From Cycloclasticus sp. (lineage in GTDB: Bacteria; Pseudomonadota; Gammaproteobacteria; Methylococcales; Cycloclasticaceae), in NCBI GenBank assembly GCA_002700385.1, contig PADC01000006.1:372001-436000 (forward strand): 64,000 nt of DNA, written 5' to 3'. Position numbers and translations under genes: made by a program. Positions within the stretch are counted from its first letter, which is position 1, and every line of letters starts with the position of its first letter. This document shows positions 18,362 to 32,600 of the stretch, in pieces. The notes under the pieces are model-generated. The model did not search any database. It was not told the origin of the DNA and saw only the letters and a list, made by a program, of their open reading frames with translations.

Positions 18362-19484
18362 GCGCTAAAACCTTCTTAAGTGCACTTAACAGTTTTTCAT
18401 TCTCTAGCGGTAACCCAACGGAAACGCGGAGGTGTTGCGGCATTTTATATGCTGCTATTGGACGGACAATGACCCCTTCATGCAATAAGCGCGTATAAAT
18501 TTCGGCTGATTTTTCACCTACTTTTACTGTAATAAAATTTCCAGCCGATGGGATATAATCCAGATCTAACTGTTTAAACCCTTTGGATAATTGCTTTAAG
18601 CCCTGTTTGTTCATCTCACGGCTTTTACGGATATATTCCTCATCTTGTAATGCTGTTTCTGCAGCCACTAACCCCAAAGAATTTACATTAAAGGGGTGTC
18701 TTACCCGGTTGAGTAAATTAGCAATATCAGGGTGACTGACCGAATACCCAATTCTTAATCCCGCTAATCCATATGCCTTTGAGAACGTTCTGGTGATTAT
18801 TAGATTCGGACAACTCTGTAACCATTTCGTCGTATCAACCTGGTTTTGCTCATCTAAATATTCACCATACGCCTCATCAATTACAATGATAATATGCTGA
18901 GGGAGTTTAGTAATGAATTGTTTTAATGCCTCTGGCTCAATCCAGGTGCCTGTCGGGTTATTTGGGTTCGCTATAAAAATAACGGATGTTTTCTCTGTGA
19001 CCAAAGCCTCCATCGCCGCTAAATCATGGCCATAAGGGCTTTGCTGATCGGGTTGATACGCTTTTGATACGCGAGCCGTTGCGCCCACCGATTGTGTGGC
19101 GATTGCGTACACAACAAAAGCATATTCAGAATAAATGCACTCTCGACCACTGCTTAAAAATACACGAGCAATAGCGTCCAGCACGTCATTTGATCCATTC
19201 CCTAAGGTAATCATATCCGCTGGCACGCCCAGCTTATCGGACAATGCTTTTTTTAAATAGAAACCGTTTCCATCGGGATAAAGAGACAGGTCATCTAACG
19301 ACTGCTGTATCCTTTTTTTTACCGATTCACTTGGGCCTAATGGATTTTCATTTGAGGCCAGTTTAACAACGTCCTTCAGCCCCAGCTCCCTTTGTAATTC
19401 ATCAATGGGTTTGCCTGGCTGGTAAGGAAATAATCCGTTAATTGGCTCGAATGCCAAATCACAAAATAGATTTTTTGATGCCAT
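18354..19484 (-). CDS. hisC: histidinol-phosphate/aromatic aminotransferase
   Basis: PLP-dependent class I/II aminotransferase of 376 residues. Recognised by LASNENPLGPS, NPNNPTGTW, the PLP-lysine segment TRTFSKAYGLAGLRIGYS, and the C-terminal LRVSVGLPLEN. Its place between pheA and tyrA matches the HisC2/HisHb copy that supplies aromatic transamination in the gammaproteobacterial supraoperon, so it probably acts on phenylpyruvate/hydroxyphenylpyruvate as well as histidinol phosphate (inference). Confidence 0.9.
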   Translation of the reverse strand: MASKNLFCDLAFEPINGLFPYQPGKPIDELQRELGLKDVVKLASNENPLGPSESVKKRIQQSLDDLSLYPDGNGFYLKKALSDKLGVPADMITLGNGSNDVLDAIARVFLSSGRECIYSEYAFVVYAIATQSVGATARVSKAYQPDQQSPYGHDLAAMEALVTEKTSVIFIANPNNPTGTWIEPEALKQFITKLPQHIIIVIDEAYGEYLDEQNQVDTTKWLQSCPNLIITRTFSKAYGLAGLRIGYSVSHPDIANLLNRVRHPFNVNSLGLVAAETALQDEEYIRKSREMNKQGLKQLSKGFKQLDLDYIPSAGNFITVKVGEKSAEIYTRLLHEGVIVRPIAAYKMPQHLRVSVGLPLENEKLLSALKKVLAHV

Positions 19485-19524
19485 ATTAATTAATATTTCG
19501 CGGGGAAAGCCTGCTGTCTTATTG

Positions 19525-20607
19525 TTATATTACTGCTTTAGGGTAGGAACCGAGCACTTTTAATAAATTCACATTGGGCAATAAATCTTGCAAGACGGCA
19601 GCGACTTTTTCATCATCTTGGTGACCATCAATATCTACAAAAAAAACATAATCCCAAGCGACTAACCTGGAGGGCCTGGATTCTATCTTGTTTAAGCTAA
19701 TTCCCGCATAAGCAAAAGGGGCTAAGACACTTTGCAAGGCACCGGCAATATTTTTGGTCGAAATCATCATGCTCGTTTTATCTACACCACTGGGTGGCAC
19801 TTTTTGCTGCCCAATAACCAAAAAACGTGTTGTATTGTTGGCTTCATCTTCGATATTAGCAGCCAATATCTTTAAATCATAAATCTCAGAGGCCACTTCT
19901 CCAGCAATAGCCGCTGCACCCTCCTCGCCCGCTAGTCTCGCTGCCTCTGCATTGCTGCTTACCGCAACAGTTTCAACATTCGGCAGATGCGACATAAGCC
20001 ATTGTCGACACTGCCCTAGCGATTGTTGATGCGAATAGATGACGTTTATCTCATCTAAGGAATTTGACTTTGTTAATAGATGATGATGTATCCTCAGTGC
20101 CACTTCACCACATATTTGCAAAGAGGAGTCCATAAACGTGTCTAGCGTATGATTGACAACACCTTCGGTCGAGTTCTCCACCGGAACAACACCATAATGG
20201 GCTTCTCCGTTTTCAACTGCACGAAAAATATCCGCGATGCTAATGGCCTCTATCGTCTTAACAGCATGACCAAAATGTTTAAGCGCCGCTTCTTGAGTAA
20301 ATGTTCCCGATGGCCCAAGGTAAGCAATTGTCAGGGGTTTTTCTAATGCCAAACAAGCGGACATCAGTTCACGGTAAATTCGTGCAACATGCTCGTCTTT
20401 TAGCGGGCCAGGGTTTTGCTCTTTTACTCGCCTTAAAACAGAGGCCTCACGATCAGGCCGATAAAAATCAACCGACTCGCCTTCTTGCATTTTTACAGTG
20501 GCGACTTCTTTAGCTAAGTTCGCCCGTTGATTAAAAAGTGTTAATAATTGGCTATCTAATGCATCGATAGCCTTCCGTAATTCAGATAATGGATCATTAA
20601 CACTCAT
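19525..20607 (-). CDS. pheA: bifunctional chorismate mutase / prephenate dehydratase
   Basis: A 360-residue P-protein. Residues ~5-90 form an AroQ-type chorismate mutase (LRKAIDALDSQLLTLFNQRANLA). Residues ~93-270 form the prephenate dehydratase (IAYLGPSGTFTQEAAL, VPVENSTEGVVNHTLD, NTTRFLVI). The C-terminal ACT domain has ESRPSR, where phenylalanine binds for feedback inhibition. AAGGAA precedes the ATG. Only nine bases separate it from serA, so no attenuator leader can be present. Confidence 0.95.
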   Translation of the reverse strand: MSVNDPLSELRKAIDALDSQLLTLFNQRANLAKEVATVKMQEGESVDFYRPDREASVLRRVKEQNPGPLKDEHVARIYRELMSACLALEKPLTIAYLGPSGTFTQEAALKHFGHAVKTIEAISIADIFRAVENGEAHYGVVPVENSTEGVVNHTLDTFMDSSLQICGEVALRIHHHLLTKSNSLDEINVIYSHQQSLGQCRQWLMSHLPNVETVAVSSNAEAARLAGEEGAAAIAGEVASEIYDLKILAANIEDEANNTTRFLVIGQQKVPPSGVDKTSMMISTKNIAGALQSVLAPFAYAGISLNKIESRPSRLVAWDYVFFVDIDGHQDDEKVAAVLQDLLPNVNLLKVLGSYPKAVI

Positions 20608-20616
20608 GAAAATTCC

Positions 20617-21780
20617 TTAAATTGTGCGAACAGATAAAACGCCATCAATCGCTTTAATCTGCTCTACTACATCCTCGGTAATTTCCGTATCAACATCCAG
20701 TAATGTATACGCCAAATCACCTCTGGATTTATTTATTAAATCCAATATGTTATGGCCTGTTTCCGCTAAAATACTTGAAATTTGCCCCACCATGTTTGGC
20801 ACATTTGAATTAGCAATAGCCATACGGTACCCACCCACTCTTGGCATTTTCACTTTAGGAAAATTAACTGAATTTTTTATATTTCCATTTTCCAGAAAAT
20901 CTTGTAATTGATCTGCAATCATGATCGCACAATTTTCTTCCGCTTCCGCCGTTGAGGCGCCTAAGTGCGGCAAGGTAATCACACGTGGGTGGTTTTTCAA
21001 CAAGTTACTAGGGAAATCACAAATATACGCGTAGAGTTTACCCTCATCTAACGCAGCGACTACATCCTCATCATTCACAATACCATTCCGCGAGAAGTTT
21101 AAAATAATCGCGTTGTCATTCATTGTATTGATACGGTGGGCGTTGATTAGATCTTTTGTTCCTTCATTAAACGGCACATGGATGGTTACAAAATCAGATT
21201 TAGCCAATAACTCATCAACCGTATTGGCTGATTCGATAGATGATGAGAGTTGCCATGCTCGTTCAACCGTAATAGCAGGATCAAAACCAACAACATTCAT
21301 GCCCAAATCTTGAGCCGTATTCGCCACGGAAGTCCCTATCGCACCAAGGCCGATGACGCCCAATGTTCGCCCTGGTAATTCAAAACCAACATAGTTTTTC
21401 TTAACTTGTTCGACTTCTTTACTGATAGACTCATCATCACCTTCAAGGTTTTTTGCACATTCCCAAGCCTGACAAATATTGCGGCAACCCAGCAGCATAC
21501 CGGTGACAACCAGCTCTTTTACCGCGTTAGCATTTGCACCAGGTGCATTAAAAACAGGCACGCCTAAGGCGCTCATTTTTTCGACGGGAATATTATTGAC
21601 ACCTGCGCCGGCTCGACCGATTGCTAAGACACTCTCTGGTATTTCTACGTCATGAAGTTTAAAAGAACGGAGCATATAAGCATCTGGATGCTGCATTTCC
21701 GACGCGACTTCATATTTCTCTCTTGAAAACTTATCAAGACCTTTCACGGAAATATTATTTAATGTTTGTATTTTATACAT
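20617..21780 (-). CDS. serA: D-3-phosphoglycerate dehydrogenase
   Basis: First step of serine synthesis. It has 387 residues: substrate/nucleotide-binding domains with GVIGLGAIGTSVA (~145-158), catalytic LNFSRNGIV and PHLGASTAEAEENCA, then a single C-terminal ACT domain (~320-387). It is the short form lacking the intervening domain of longer SerA proteins. I use ATG 21780 (MYKIQTLNN); an upstream TTG would add two residues. It sits between serC and pheA, linking serine synthesis to the aromatic cluster. Confidence 0.93.
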   Translation of the reverse strand: MYKIQTLNNISVKGLDKFSREKYEVASEMQHPDAYMLRSFKLHDVEIPESVLAIGRAGAGVNNIPVEKMSALGVPVFNAPGANANAVKELVVTGMLLGCRNICQAWECAKNLEGDDESISKEVEQVKKNYVGFELPGRTLGVIGLGAIGTSVANTAQDLGMNVVGFDPAITVERAWQLSSSIESANTVDELLAKSDFVTIHVPFNEGTKDLINAHRINTMNDNAIILNFSRNGIVNDEDVVAALDEGKLYAYICDFPSNLLKNHPRVITLPHLGASTAEAEENCAIMIADQLQDFLENGNIKNSVNFPKVKMPRVGGYRMAIANSNVPNMVGQISSILAETGHNILDLINKSRGDLAYTLLDVDTEITEDVVEQIKAIDGVLSVRTI

Positions 21781-21812
21781 GTTCAATACCCTATTAATTA
21801 TTAACTGCTTAT

Positions 21813-22895
21813 CTACGCTTTTGTTCTTTCAAATTCTGACATCATACTGATCAGCGCATCCACGCCTGCTTCCGGCATGGCATTATATATGCTCGCACGC
21901 ATGCCGCCGACAGAACGGTGGCCTTTCAGCGTTTCCAGGCCAGCTGCTTTTGCTTCACTCAAAAACAAAGCATCCAATTCCGGGTTAGCTAACGTAAACG
22001 GAATATTCATTCTAGAACGGGACGTCAATTCTACAGGGTTCGCATAAAAATCTGACGCATCAATCACGTTATATAATTTTTCGGCCTTGCGAATATTTCG
22101 CGCCTCGATGGCTGCCACACCGCCTTGTTCTTTAAGCCACTCAAACACGAGCCCCATTAAGTACCAACTGTACGTTGCGGGTGTATTAAACATAGAACCA
22201 GCATCTGCATGGTTCTTATAGTCCATCATCGACGGCGAGCCCTCTTTTGCATAACCAATCAAATCTTCTCGTACGATGGTTAGCGCGATACCTGATGGCC
22301 CCATGTTTTTTTGGCCACCCGCATAAATAACGCCAAATTTACTGACATCTATTGCTCTGGATAAGATATTTGATGACATATCTGCCACTAAATCCATATC
22401 GCCAACATCGGGAATAGACTGGAATTCAACACCGCCTATCGTTTCATTACTGGTGTAGTGTAAATAAGCTGCATTTTGATCAATATCCCAACTATCTATA
22501 GCAGGGATTGATGTAAACCCTGTGTCTTCGGCCGTTGCCGAAACCTGCACATTGCTGTGAATTTTCGCTTCTTTAATCGCTTTTTTAGACCAAGCCCCCG
22601 TATTAACGTAGCAAGTCTTCTCTTTGCCTCGCAGCAAATTCATGGGCACCATGGAAAATTGTGTCGTTGCACCACCTTGCAAAAACAACACTTTGTAATT
22701 ATCAGGAATATTCATTAATTCCCTGACATCAGCTTCGGCCTTTTCTGCTATAGAAATAAACTCTTTCCCACGATGACTCATTTCCATCACCGACATTCCT
22801 GAACCCTGCCATTCAAGCATTTCGTCTTGAGCTTTTTTCAATACCTCAACTGGCACCGCAGCCGGGCCAGCACTAAAATTAAATACGCGCGACAT
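21813..22895 (-). CDS. serC: phosphoserine aminotransferase
   Basis: PLP aminotransferase of 360 residues for serine and pyridoxine synthesis. The N-terminus is RVFNFSAGPAAVP. The PLP lysine lies in YAGGQKNMGPSG near residue 197, and the C-terminal GLKGH-like segment reads LETLKGHRSVGGMRASIYNA. AAGGAGAG gives a strong ribosome-binding site. It lies 19 bases after gyrA, the gyrA-serC order of Pseudomonas and relatives. Confidence 0.96.
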   Translation of the reverse strand: MSRVFNFSAGPAAVPVEVLKKAQDEMLEWQGSGMSVMEMSHRGKEFISIAEKAEADVRELMNIPDNYKVLFLQGGATTQFSMVPMNLLRGKEKTCYVNTGAWSKKAIKEAKIHSNVQVSATAEDTGFTSIPAIDSWDIDQNAAYLHYTSNETIGGVEFQSIPDVGDMDLVADMSSNILSRAIDVSKFGVIYAGGQKNMGPSGIALTIVREDLIGYAKEGSPSMMDYKNHADAGSMFNTPATYSWYLMGLVFEWLKEQGGVAAIEARNIRKAEKLYNVIDASDFYANPVELTSRSRMNIPFTLANPELDALFLSEAKAAGLETLKGHRSVGGMRASIYNAMPEAGVDALISMMSEFERTKA

Positions 22896-22914
22896 CTCGC
22901 TCTCCTTAAAACTA

Positions 22915-25497
22915 TTAATCAGTTATTTCTTCATCCGATGAGGCATCAATTTCATCCACTGATTCATCATCTAAATTTGCAATACGGTCTAAGCCAATCA
23001 CTTTTTCACCCTCAGCGGGGCGTATAACACGAACACCTTGCGTATTTCTTCCTAAAATTGATATTTCATGTGTTCGCGTTCTCACTAACGTACCGCCATC
23101 AGTGATCAACATCAGCTCATCGGTTTCGTCCACAAGTACCGCACCAACTAACGCACCGTTACGCTCACTGGTTTGCATCGCAATGACACCTTGTCCACCA
23201 CGTTTATGAATGGGGTATTCGTCAATTTTTGTCCGTTTGCCGTAGCCATTTTCCGTCAATGTCAGGACGGTACCGGGCTCAGCAATAATCAAAGAAATGA
23301 TCCGCTCATCTTCTTTTATACGCATACCACGCACACCTCCGGCGGTACGCCCCATCACTCTCACATCCGCTTCTTGAAAACTAGCAACTTTTCCTGAACT
23401 TGCAAACAACATAACGTCTTTCTGGCCATCTGTTACCGCAACACCAACCAACGTATCGTCATCTCGTAAATCGATAGCTATTTTGCCGTTTGCACGTGGC
23501 TTTTCAAACTCTTTTATACGTGTCTTTTTAACCGTTCCTGACTCTGTTGCCATAAAGATGAATTCATCGTCGTTAAACTCGCGAATTGGTAAAATAGCAT
23601 TTATTCGCTCATCACTTTCCAGTGGCAACAAGTTCACAATCGGCTTACCTCTGGCAATTCGACTGGCAACCGGCAGGTTAAACACCCGTAGCCAATACAC
23701 TTTTCCTTTGCTGGAAAAACATAAAACGGTGTCATGGGTATTTGCAATGAATAACTTATCAATGAAGTCTTCATTTTTTGTATTGGCCGCTGTTTTACCC
23801 TTACCACCTCTGCGTTGCGCCGTATACGATGTTAGGGGTTGTGATTTTACATAACCTTCGTGTGATAAGGTCACCACCATATCTTCTTCTGTAATTAAAT
23901 CTTCAGCCGTTAGATTTAAAAACTTATCAACTATTTCTGTCCGGCGATCTTCTTTATATTCCTCGATCAGTTGTTTTAATTCATCACTGATCACAGACAT
24001 TAAACGCTGATGGCTGGCTAAAATATCAAGCAAATCGTCTATAACAAACAAAAGCTCCTTGTATTCTTGCAGAATTTTATCTTGCTCCAACCCGGTCAAT
24101 CGGTGCAAACGAAGTTCAAGAATGGCTTGAGCTTGCGCCGGTGATAGATGATAAGCACCACTCACCAGACCGTATTTTTCTTCTAACTTATCTGGGCGAG
24201 AACGGCTTGAGTCTGCCTTAGAAAGTAACTCGGAAACCAAGCCAGGTTGCCATGAGGCCGCCAACAAATCGACTTTAGCGTCGGCAGGCGTTTTAGCCGC
24301 CTTAATCATGGCTATCATTTCATCAATATTAGACAAGGCTACCGCCAAGCCTTCCAATATGTGGGCCCTTTCGCGTGCTTTACGCAAGTCATACAGGGTT
24401 CTGCGTGTGACCACTTCCCTTCGGTGATCTATAAACGCATTAAGTACTTGTTTAAGGTTCAGACATTTGGGGCGGCCATCAATTAACGCCACCATATTAA
24501 TGCCAAACACGTTTTGCAACTGAGTATGCTGATACAGGTTATTAATAATGACTTCAGGCACTTCACCGCGCTTCAACTCAATCACCATGCGCATCCCTTC
24601 TTTATCAGACTCGTCACGCAACCCTGAAATACCTTCTAACTTACCTTCTTTAACCAAATGAGCAATTTTTTCCATCAACCGCGCTTTGTTAACCTGATAC
24701 GGCAGCTCTGTCACGACGATTGATAATTTACTGTTAGGGCTTTCATCACCTTCGACGTGATAACGGGCACGCAAATAGATCTTCCCCCGGCCTGTTTCAT
24801 AGGCTTCTCGAATGCCTGTCGCCCCGTTAATTAGGCCCGCTGTTGGAAAATCAGGCCCCGGAATACACTCCATCAGCTGCTCAATGGTGGTTTCAGGATC
24901 TTCAATTAAGCGCAGGCAAGCCGACGTCACCTCAGCCAGGTTATGCGGTGGAATATTAGTCGCCATGCCCACGGCTATACCCGAAGAGCCATTCACCAGC
25001 AACAAAGGCACTCGGGCAGGTAAGACGGTGGGCTCGTGTTCAGATTCATCATAGTTTGCACTAAAATCGACGGTTTCTTTATCCAGATCAGCCAACATTT
25101 CATGCGATAACTTTGACATTCTAATCTCGGTATAACGCATCGCCGCAGCCGAGTCACCATCAACTGATCCAAAGTTACCTTGACCATCTACCAGCATATG
25201 ACGCATAGAAAAAGGTTGCGCCATACGAACGATGGTATCGTAAACAGCCGTATCACCATGCGGGTGATATTTACCAATGACGTCACCCACAATACGCGCA
25301 GACTTTTTATACGGCTTATTCCAGTCATTATTGAGCACATTCATGGCAAATAGAACACGACGGTGAACCGGCTTCAAGCCATCTCTTACATCCGGCAACG
25401 CACGACCAACAATAACACTCATAGCGTAGTCTAAATAAGACTGCCGCATCTCATCTTCAATGTTGACAGGAATCGTTTCTTTTACCATTTCAGACAT
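22915..25497 (-). CDS. gyrA: DNA gyrase subunit A
   Basis: An 860-residue type II topoisomerase subunit. The catalytic tyrosine is Tyr122 in [10 protein letters not shown]. The GyrA box QRRGGKGK begins the C-terminal DNA-wrapping beta-pinwheel (~residues 530-840), and the tail is acidic. In the quinolone-resistance region the residue equivalent to E. coli Ser83 is Thr83 ([10 protein letters not shown]), with Asp87 retained. AGGAG lies ten bases before the ATG. It heads the long supraoperon. Confidence 0.97.
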   Translation of the reverse strand: MSEMVKETIPVNIEDEMRQSYLDYAMSVIVGRALPDVRDGLKPVHRRVLFAMNVLNNDWNKPYKKSARIVGDVIGKYHPHGDTAVYDTIVRMAQPFSMRHMLVDGQGNFGSVDGDSAAAMRYTEIRMSKLSHEMLADLDKETVDFSANYDESEHEPTVLPARVPLLLVNGSSGIAVGMATNIPPHNLAEVTSACLRLIEDPETTIEQLMECIPGPDFPTAGLINGATGIREAYETGRGKIYLRARYHVEGDESPNSKLSIVVTELPYQVNKARLMEKIAHLVKEGKLEGISGLRDESDKEGMRMVIELKRGEVPEVIINNLYQHTQLQNVFGINMVALIDGRPKCLNLKQVLNAFIDHRREVVTRRTLYDLRKARERAHILEGLAVALSNIDEMIAMIKAAKTPADAKVDLLAASWQPGLVSELLSKADSSRSRPDKLEEKYGLVSGAYHLSPAQAQAILELRLHRLTGLEQDKILQEYKELLFVIDDLLDILASHQRLMSVISDELKQLIEEYKEDRRTEIVDKFLNLTAEDLITEEDMVVTLSHEGYVKSQPLTSYTAQRRGGKGKTAANTKNEDFIDKLFIANTHDTVLCFSSKGKVYWLRVFNLPVASRIARGKPIVNLLPLESDERINAILPIREFNDDEFIFMATESGTVKKTRIKEFEKPRANGKIAIDLRDDDTLVGVAVTDGQKDVMLFASSGKVASFQEADVRVMGRTAGGVRGMRIKEDERIISLIIAEPGTVLTLTENGYGKRTKIDEYPIHKRGGQGVIAMQTSERNGALVGAVLVDETDELMLITDGGTLVRTRTHEISILGRNTQGVRVIRPAEGEKVIGLDRIANLDDESVDEIDASSDEEITD

Positions 25498-25614
25498 ATA
25501 CTGGTATCTCCTAGGACGCCAAATAGTTCAAACAAATCATTAAGGTAAGCGAATAATAATCAAGCTTTAAGCCGCTATTTTCTCGCCTAAAAAATCATGG
25601 AAAACAAAGTGGAA

Positions 25615-25620
25615 ATTATA
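25615..25620 (-). promoter_or_regulatory. probable -10 element of the gyrA operon
   Basis: A consensus TATAAT (minus strand, within GGGTATAATTTCC) lies about 110 bases upstream of the gyrA ATG. The -35 region 17-18 bases further upstream is poor. The box is the best promoter candidate in this 259-base gap. Confidence 0.4.
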
Positions 25621-25756
25621 CCCGAAAATCACAGCCTCTGAGAACTTTGTTTCCTCTCACTCAACAAAGCACAGCTGTCGTAATACTTGACACAAGATAA
25701 ACACCGACAATGAAAATAAAAATTGGGGGAGAGCTGTTGAAGTAAGATTTCTGGCC

Positions 25757-26890
25757 CTAACCGGCCTTTTTTGAACGACTTGGCTGACTCCTGACTTTTC
25801 CGCCTCCTTTAACACAATTGCGTCCTGATTTTTTTGCCTGGTACAACGCCTTATCAGCTAACCCAATCAAGGCGGTACGATCCAGGGTATCAGAAGTATT
25901 TGACTCCTCAACAACAAAAGTCGACACGCCGATAGAGACTGTCAACTGCACCGGCTCTTTATCTACCACTTCAAGTTGGGCCGCTGCAACCGCCTGACGC
26001 ATCCTTTCAGCCACCTCGACACCCTTTTTTTCTTCAGCAGTAGGCAAAATCACGACAAATTCCTCGCCTCCATAACGCGCGAGAATATCATTACTTCTCA
26101 ACTGACTTCGTAATATTTCTGCCACATGGCGTAGGACCATATCACCCACTTGATGACCAAAGGTATCATTTACTTTTTTGAAAAAATCTATATCAATAAA
26201 CAAACACGACAAACAATCACCCGTTCTTATTGAACGCATAATTTCCTCATCTATCCTCTGTTCAAAAAACCGACGATTGTTAACGCCTGTTAACGTATCA
26301 AAAAGGCTGCTACGGCGAAGTTGTTCGTAATTCAACGTGTTTTCCACACACACGCTCAGCACTTTACCCAACCGCTCCAAAAAATACGTTGACAAATCAA
26401 ACTGAAAACGAGCTTCATCATCACTGCCGAAGACCATACAACCTAGATAAACACCACGCCGCACCAAAGGAATAAGGGCTACTGTTTTGGGTGTTTTTTG
26501 ATTCTCAGGCCAAAAGTTCTTTACCAAAACGCTTGAAGCTTCACCCAAATGAACTCGATGAGACAGACCGATTTTTTCTTTAAACAGCGACGTATTCGCT
26601 AATAACATCAAACTTTGATAACGCTTAAAGCGAAACCCATCTTCTACAAGAAATTGCCGTATCTCTGCCTTTTCATCGCCTAGCACCACCGACAAAGAAT
26701 CAAGATTAAAAACCCGCTTGGCATCGTCATTGATATGTTCAATTAATTCACGCAGAGAATTCAATGATAGCAAACGCATCTCCAGGTCTTGGAACTGCTG
26801 TAGCATCTCTTCGTTTTTTTGGGCTCGAGAAATCATGCCATCCAAGTGGCTTTGTAGCACGCAGACTTGTGTTTCTAGATCGTCATTCAT
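25757..26890 (-). CDS. diguanylate cyclase with N-terminal GAF/DUF484-like domain
   Basis: A 377-residue cytoplasmic protein: an N-terminal coiled coil (1-40), a GAF/DUF484-like sensory domain (~45-185) and a GGDEF domain (~200-360) with the active-site motif GGEEF. An RxxD motif (RSND) lies five residues before GGEEF, the usual product-inhibition I-site, so it should make c-di-GMP and be feedback-inhibited. It lies five bases downstream of ligA, on the same strand. The signal sensed is unknown. The C-terminal tail is basic. Confidence 0.9.
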   Translation of the reverse strand: MNDDLETQVCVLQSHLDGMISRAQKNEEMLQQFQDLEMRLLSLNSLRELIEHINDDAKRVFNLDSLSVVLGDEKAEIRQFLVEDGFRFKRYQSLMLLANTSLFKEKIGLSHRVHLGEASSVLVKNFWPENQKTPKTVALIPLVRRGVYLGCMVFGSDDEARFQFDLSTYFLERLGKVLSVCVENTLNYEQLRRSSLFDTLTGVNNRRFFEQRIDEEIMRSIRTGDCLSCLFIDIDFFKKVNDTFGHQVGDMVLRHVAEILRSQLRSNDILARYGGEEFVVILPTAEEKKGVEVAERMRQAVAAAQLEVVDKEPVQLTVSIGVSTFVVEESNTSDTLDRTALIGLADKALYQAKKSGRNCVKGGGKVRSQPSRSKKAG

Positions 26891-26895
26891 TCTGT

Positions 26896-29624
<2,729 letters not shown>

Positions 29625-29656
29625 TTCCTCTTCCTAACAGTCATATTAATCATGCA

Positions 29657-32600
29657 TCAACTTGCAGCCATTTTAGCAGCCTCATCCAGATCAACCGCCA
29701 CTAATCTGGACACACCCGGCTCTTTCATGGTGACACCCGCCAATTGACGTGATATTTCCATGGTCGCCTTGTTGTGCGTAATCAAAATCATTTGAACGTT
29801 TTCTGACATTTCTTTCACTAATTCGCCAAACCGTCCAACATTCGCCTCATCCAGCGGCGCATCCACTTCATCTAACATACAAAAAGGCGACGGATTAAGG
29901 TCGAATATTGAGAACACCAAGGCAACCGCGGTTAAGGCTTTTTCCCCACCCGACAACAAGTGAATTGAACTATTACGCTTTCCAGGAGGTCTTGCCATGA
30001 CGGTCACACCGGTTTCAAGCAAATCTTCCCCCGTTTGTTGCAAGTAGGCGTGCCCCCCGCCAAACAGCTTGGGAAACCGTTTTTCAAAACCGCTGTTTAC
30101 TTTATCAAACGTTTCTTTAAATAAGCTTCTACTTTCTTTATCGATTTTCTCTATTGCCGCCTCGAGCGTTTTTAAAGATTCGGTCAAATCCAGTTGCTGA
30201 CTCTCTAAATACCGCTTCCTTTCCGATTGTGTTTCATACTCTTCTATTGCTGTGAGATTGATCGGCCCTAGATGATGAATTTTTTCAGTCAGATTATTAA
30301 CTTGCTCTTGCCATTGAGCGTCTTGTGCATCATCAGGTAAATTGCTCAGCGTTTCGACTAACTCGACACCGGAATCCTGCAATTGCTCCACCAAGGTTTG
30401 CTTACGCACCGTCACCTCTTGATGTTCAATTTTCGCTTGTGAAGCATTTTCTCTTGCTTGCTGAACTTGCTGTTCAAGCTGATGTCGTTTTGTCTCTAAT
30501 GTCCTGATCTGTTGATCCGTCTTTTCTGTCGCCACCCTTTTTTCTGTCAGACTTTTTTCAATTTCCACGCGACTGTCGAGCAATCCCTCCAGGGTTTTTT
30601 TCTTCTCATCTAAAGGCTCATCACGGGTTCTTAATTGAGCCTCCAGTTCAAGAATTTTCGCCGATGCCTCTTCAATCTGCCCTTTTATAACCGTTAGATT
30701 TTGATTCTTTAACGCTTGTGACGAGCGTTGCGCTTCAACTTTCAACATTAAGCCGTGCATCGATTCACGAGTGCGATGACTATCACGTCTTGCTTCCTCA
30801 AGTGCCGTTTTTTTTGTCGAGCGTTCTTGTTGTAGGGCATCTCGCTGGGATTCGATAATCACTGATTGCTCTTTAGCCGTCGTCAGCGCCTGTTGACTGT
30901 CTTCCAAATTGGCTTCATTTGCCGCCTGATTTTTTATTATTTGCTTAATATCCACTTCTATTTGCAGTAACCGCTGTTGAGCTGCTTCACATTTTGAACG
31001 TTGATCATTTAATTGCATCGCTAATTGAGATACTTGCTTAACCGCTGCACTTTCTTGTTGTCGCAACTCAACCACCAACGTTTCCAATTGAGATAATTCG
31101 TCACGTGCTTTCTCTAATGCGTGTTCTTTTTGAGAGATTTTTAATGACGTTTGCTGCAATTTTTTCGTTAAATCCTTTTTCTCTTTTTCAAGCACTAAGG
31201 CACTGTCATTTTCCTCTTGGTGTTGGAAACCGATGCTATCCGCATGCAACCAAACCCCTGCTTTAGTAATCACTGACTCATGCTCTTCTAATGAAGCGAT
31301 CAAGTTTTTTGCCTGCTCTATCGTGTCGGCAAAGTGAACGTTTTTAAGCATGATCATGGTCGGTAAATCAGAAGATATCAGGCTGGCCAAAGAGGTTTTA
31401 GCAGGAGGCGTTCGAGAAGTATCAGCGGCGGAGAATAACGTCAAGTTACCAACAGGGTAGTCCTTGTCAGTGTTAACAATAGCGTCCATATCATCAATAC
31501 AAATTGCATGAAGCCTGGCACCTAAAACCGTTTCTACGGCTTTTTCCCAGCCAGGCGCCACCTCAATTTTCTCAATGAGTTTCGAGGCATTTGCCAACCC
31601 CATTTTATCAAGCCATTCAACAAGCGATGTATCGGCCTTCCCGGCGTTTGACTGCTGCAACACCATAACAGATTCAAGTCTGCCCGCTAATTGAGAATGC
31701 TCTGCACGCAGTTGAGCTAATTGATCATTCGCGTCATAAACCCGTTGTTGCGAACGTACTTTCTTTTGCTGATTTTCATTCAGTAACGCCTGATCTTTTT
31801 GTTGTTGCACCTCAAGCGAAGCGAGTTGTTTTTGAAGAGCCGATAAATCATTAGCTCTCAGTGTCTGTTGCAAGCTTTCTTGTTCATCTTTTGCCATCGC
31901 CAATCGTTTATTAGATTGCAACAACTGATTTTCTAACTGATCTATTTTTGTTTTCTCAACATCTATCTTTCGCTTGGGTTCGGCTACTTGGTAAGTAAAA
32001 TCATCCCAAGCGTTTTGCCATTGATTCATTGCTTGCTCTACATCAACAAGCACTTCAGCAGCTTTTTCTTCTTGTTGCTTTGCATCAGCAAGCAATCGTT
32101 CACTGCTGCTAATTGATTCAACAATTTCATTTATTTTTCTTTCTTCACTCGTCAACGCCTGTTCAGAGGTGCTAAGCGTTGATTTCAAATGGGTCAGCTC
32201 AGTCTGAAGCTGTTGTTTTAATTGTTGATCATGCTGAAGTTCTTGCTCCATCTTTGCTATGTCGGAACCGAGTTTGTAAAATTCGGCTTGGATTTCAGCT
32301 AATGAGCTCTGCTGCGCGTGCTGCTGAACACGCTGTCGTTCGATATTTTTTTCAAGATCACGTTGTTCAGCTATCGTTTCTTCTGCTTTTATTTCTAGTA
32401 CATTGATGGCGTTACGCTGCTTCTCGTCTTGATCATTTAATGCACGCCAGCGCAATGCTAATAACTGGGCCTTTAATTGTCGTTCTTCCTCTTTAAGTAA
32501 TTTATAACGTTCAGCGGTACTTGCTTGGCGCTTTAAGTGCCGACATTGTTTCTCAATTTCCTCACATAAATCAGCAATTCTTTCTAAATTCTCTCTTGTG

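Noticed and set aside
20608-20616. Phenylalanine attenuator before pheA
   Set aside because: Only nine bases separate serA and pheA, leaving no room for a leader peptide or hairpins.
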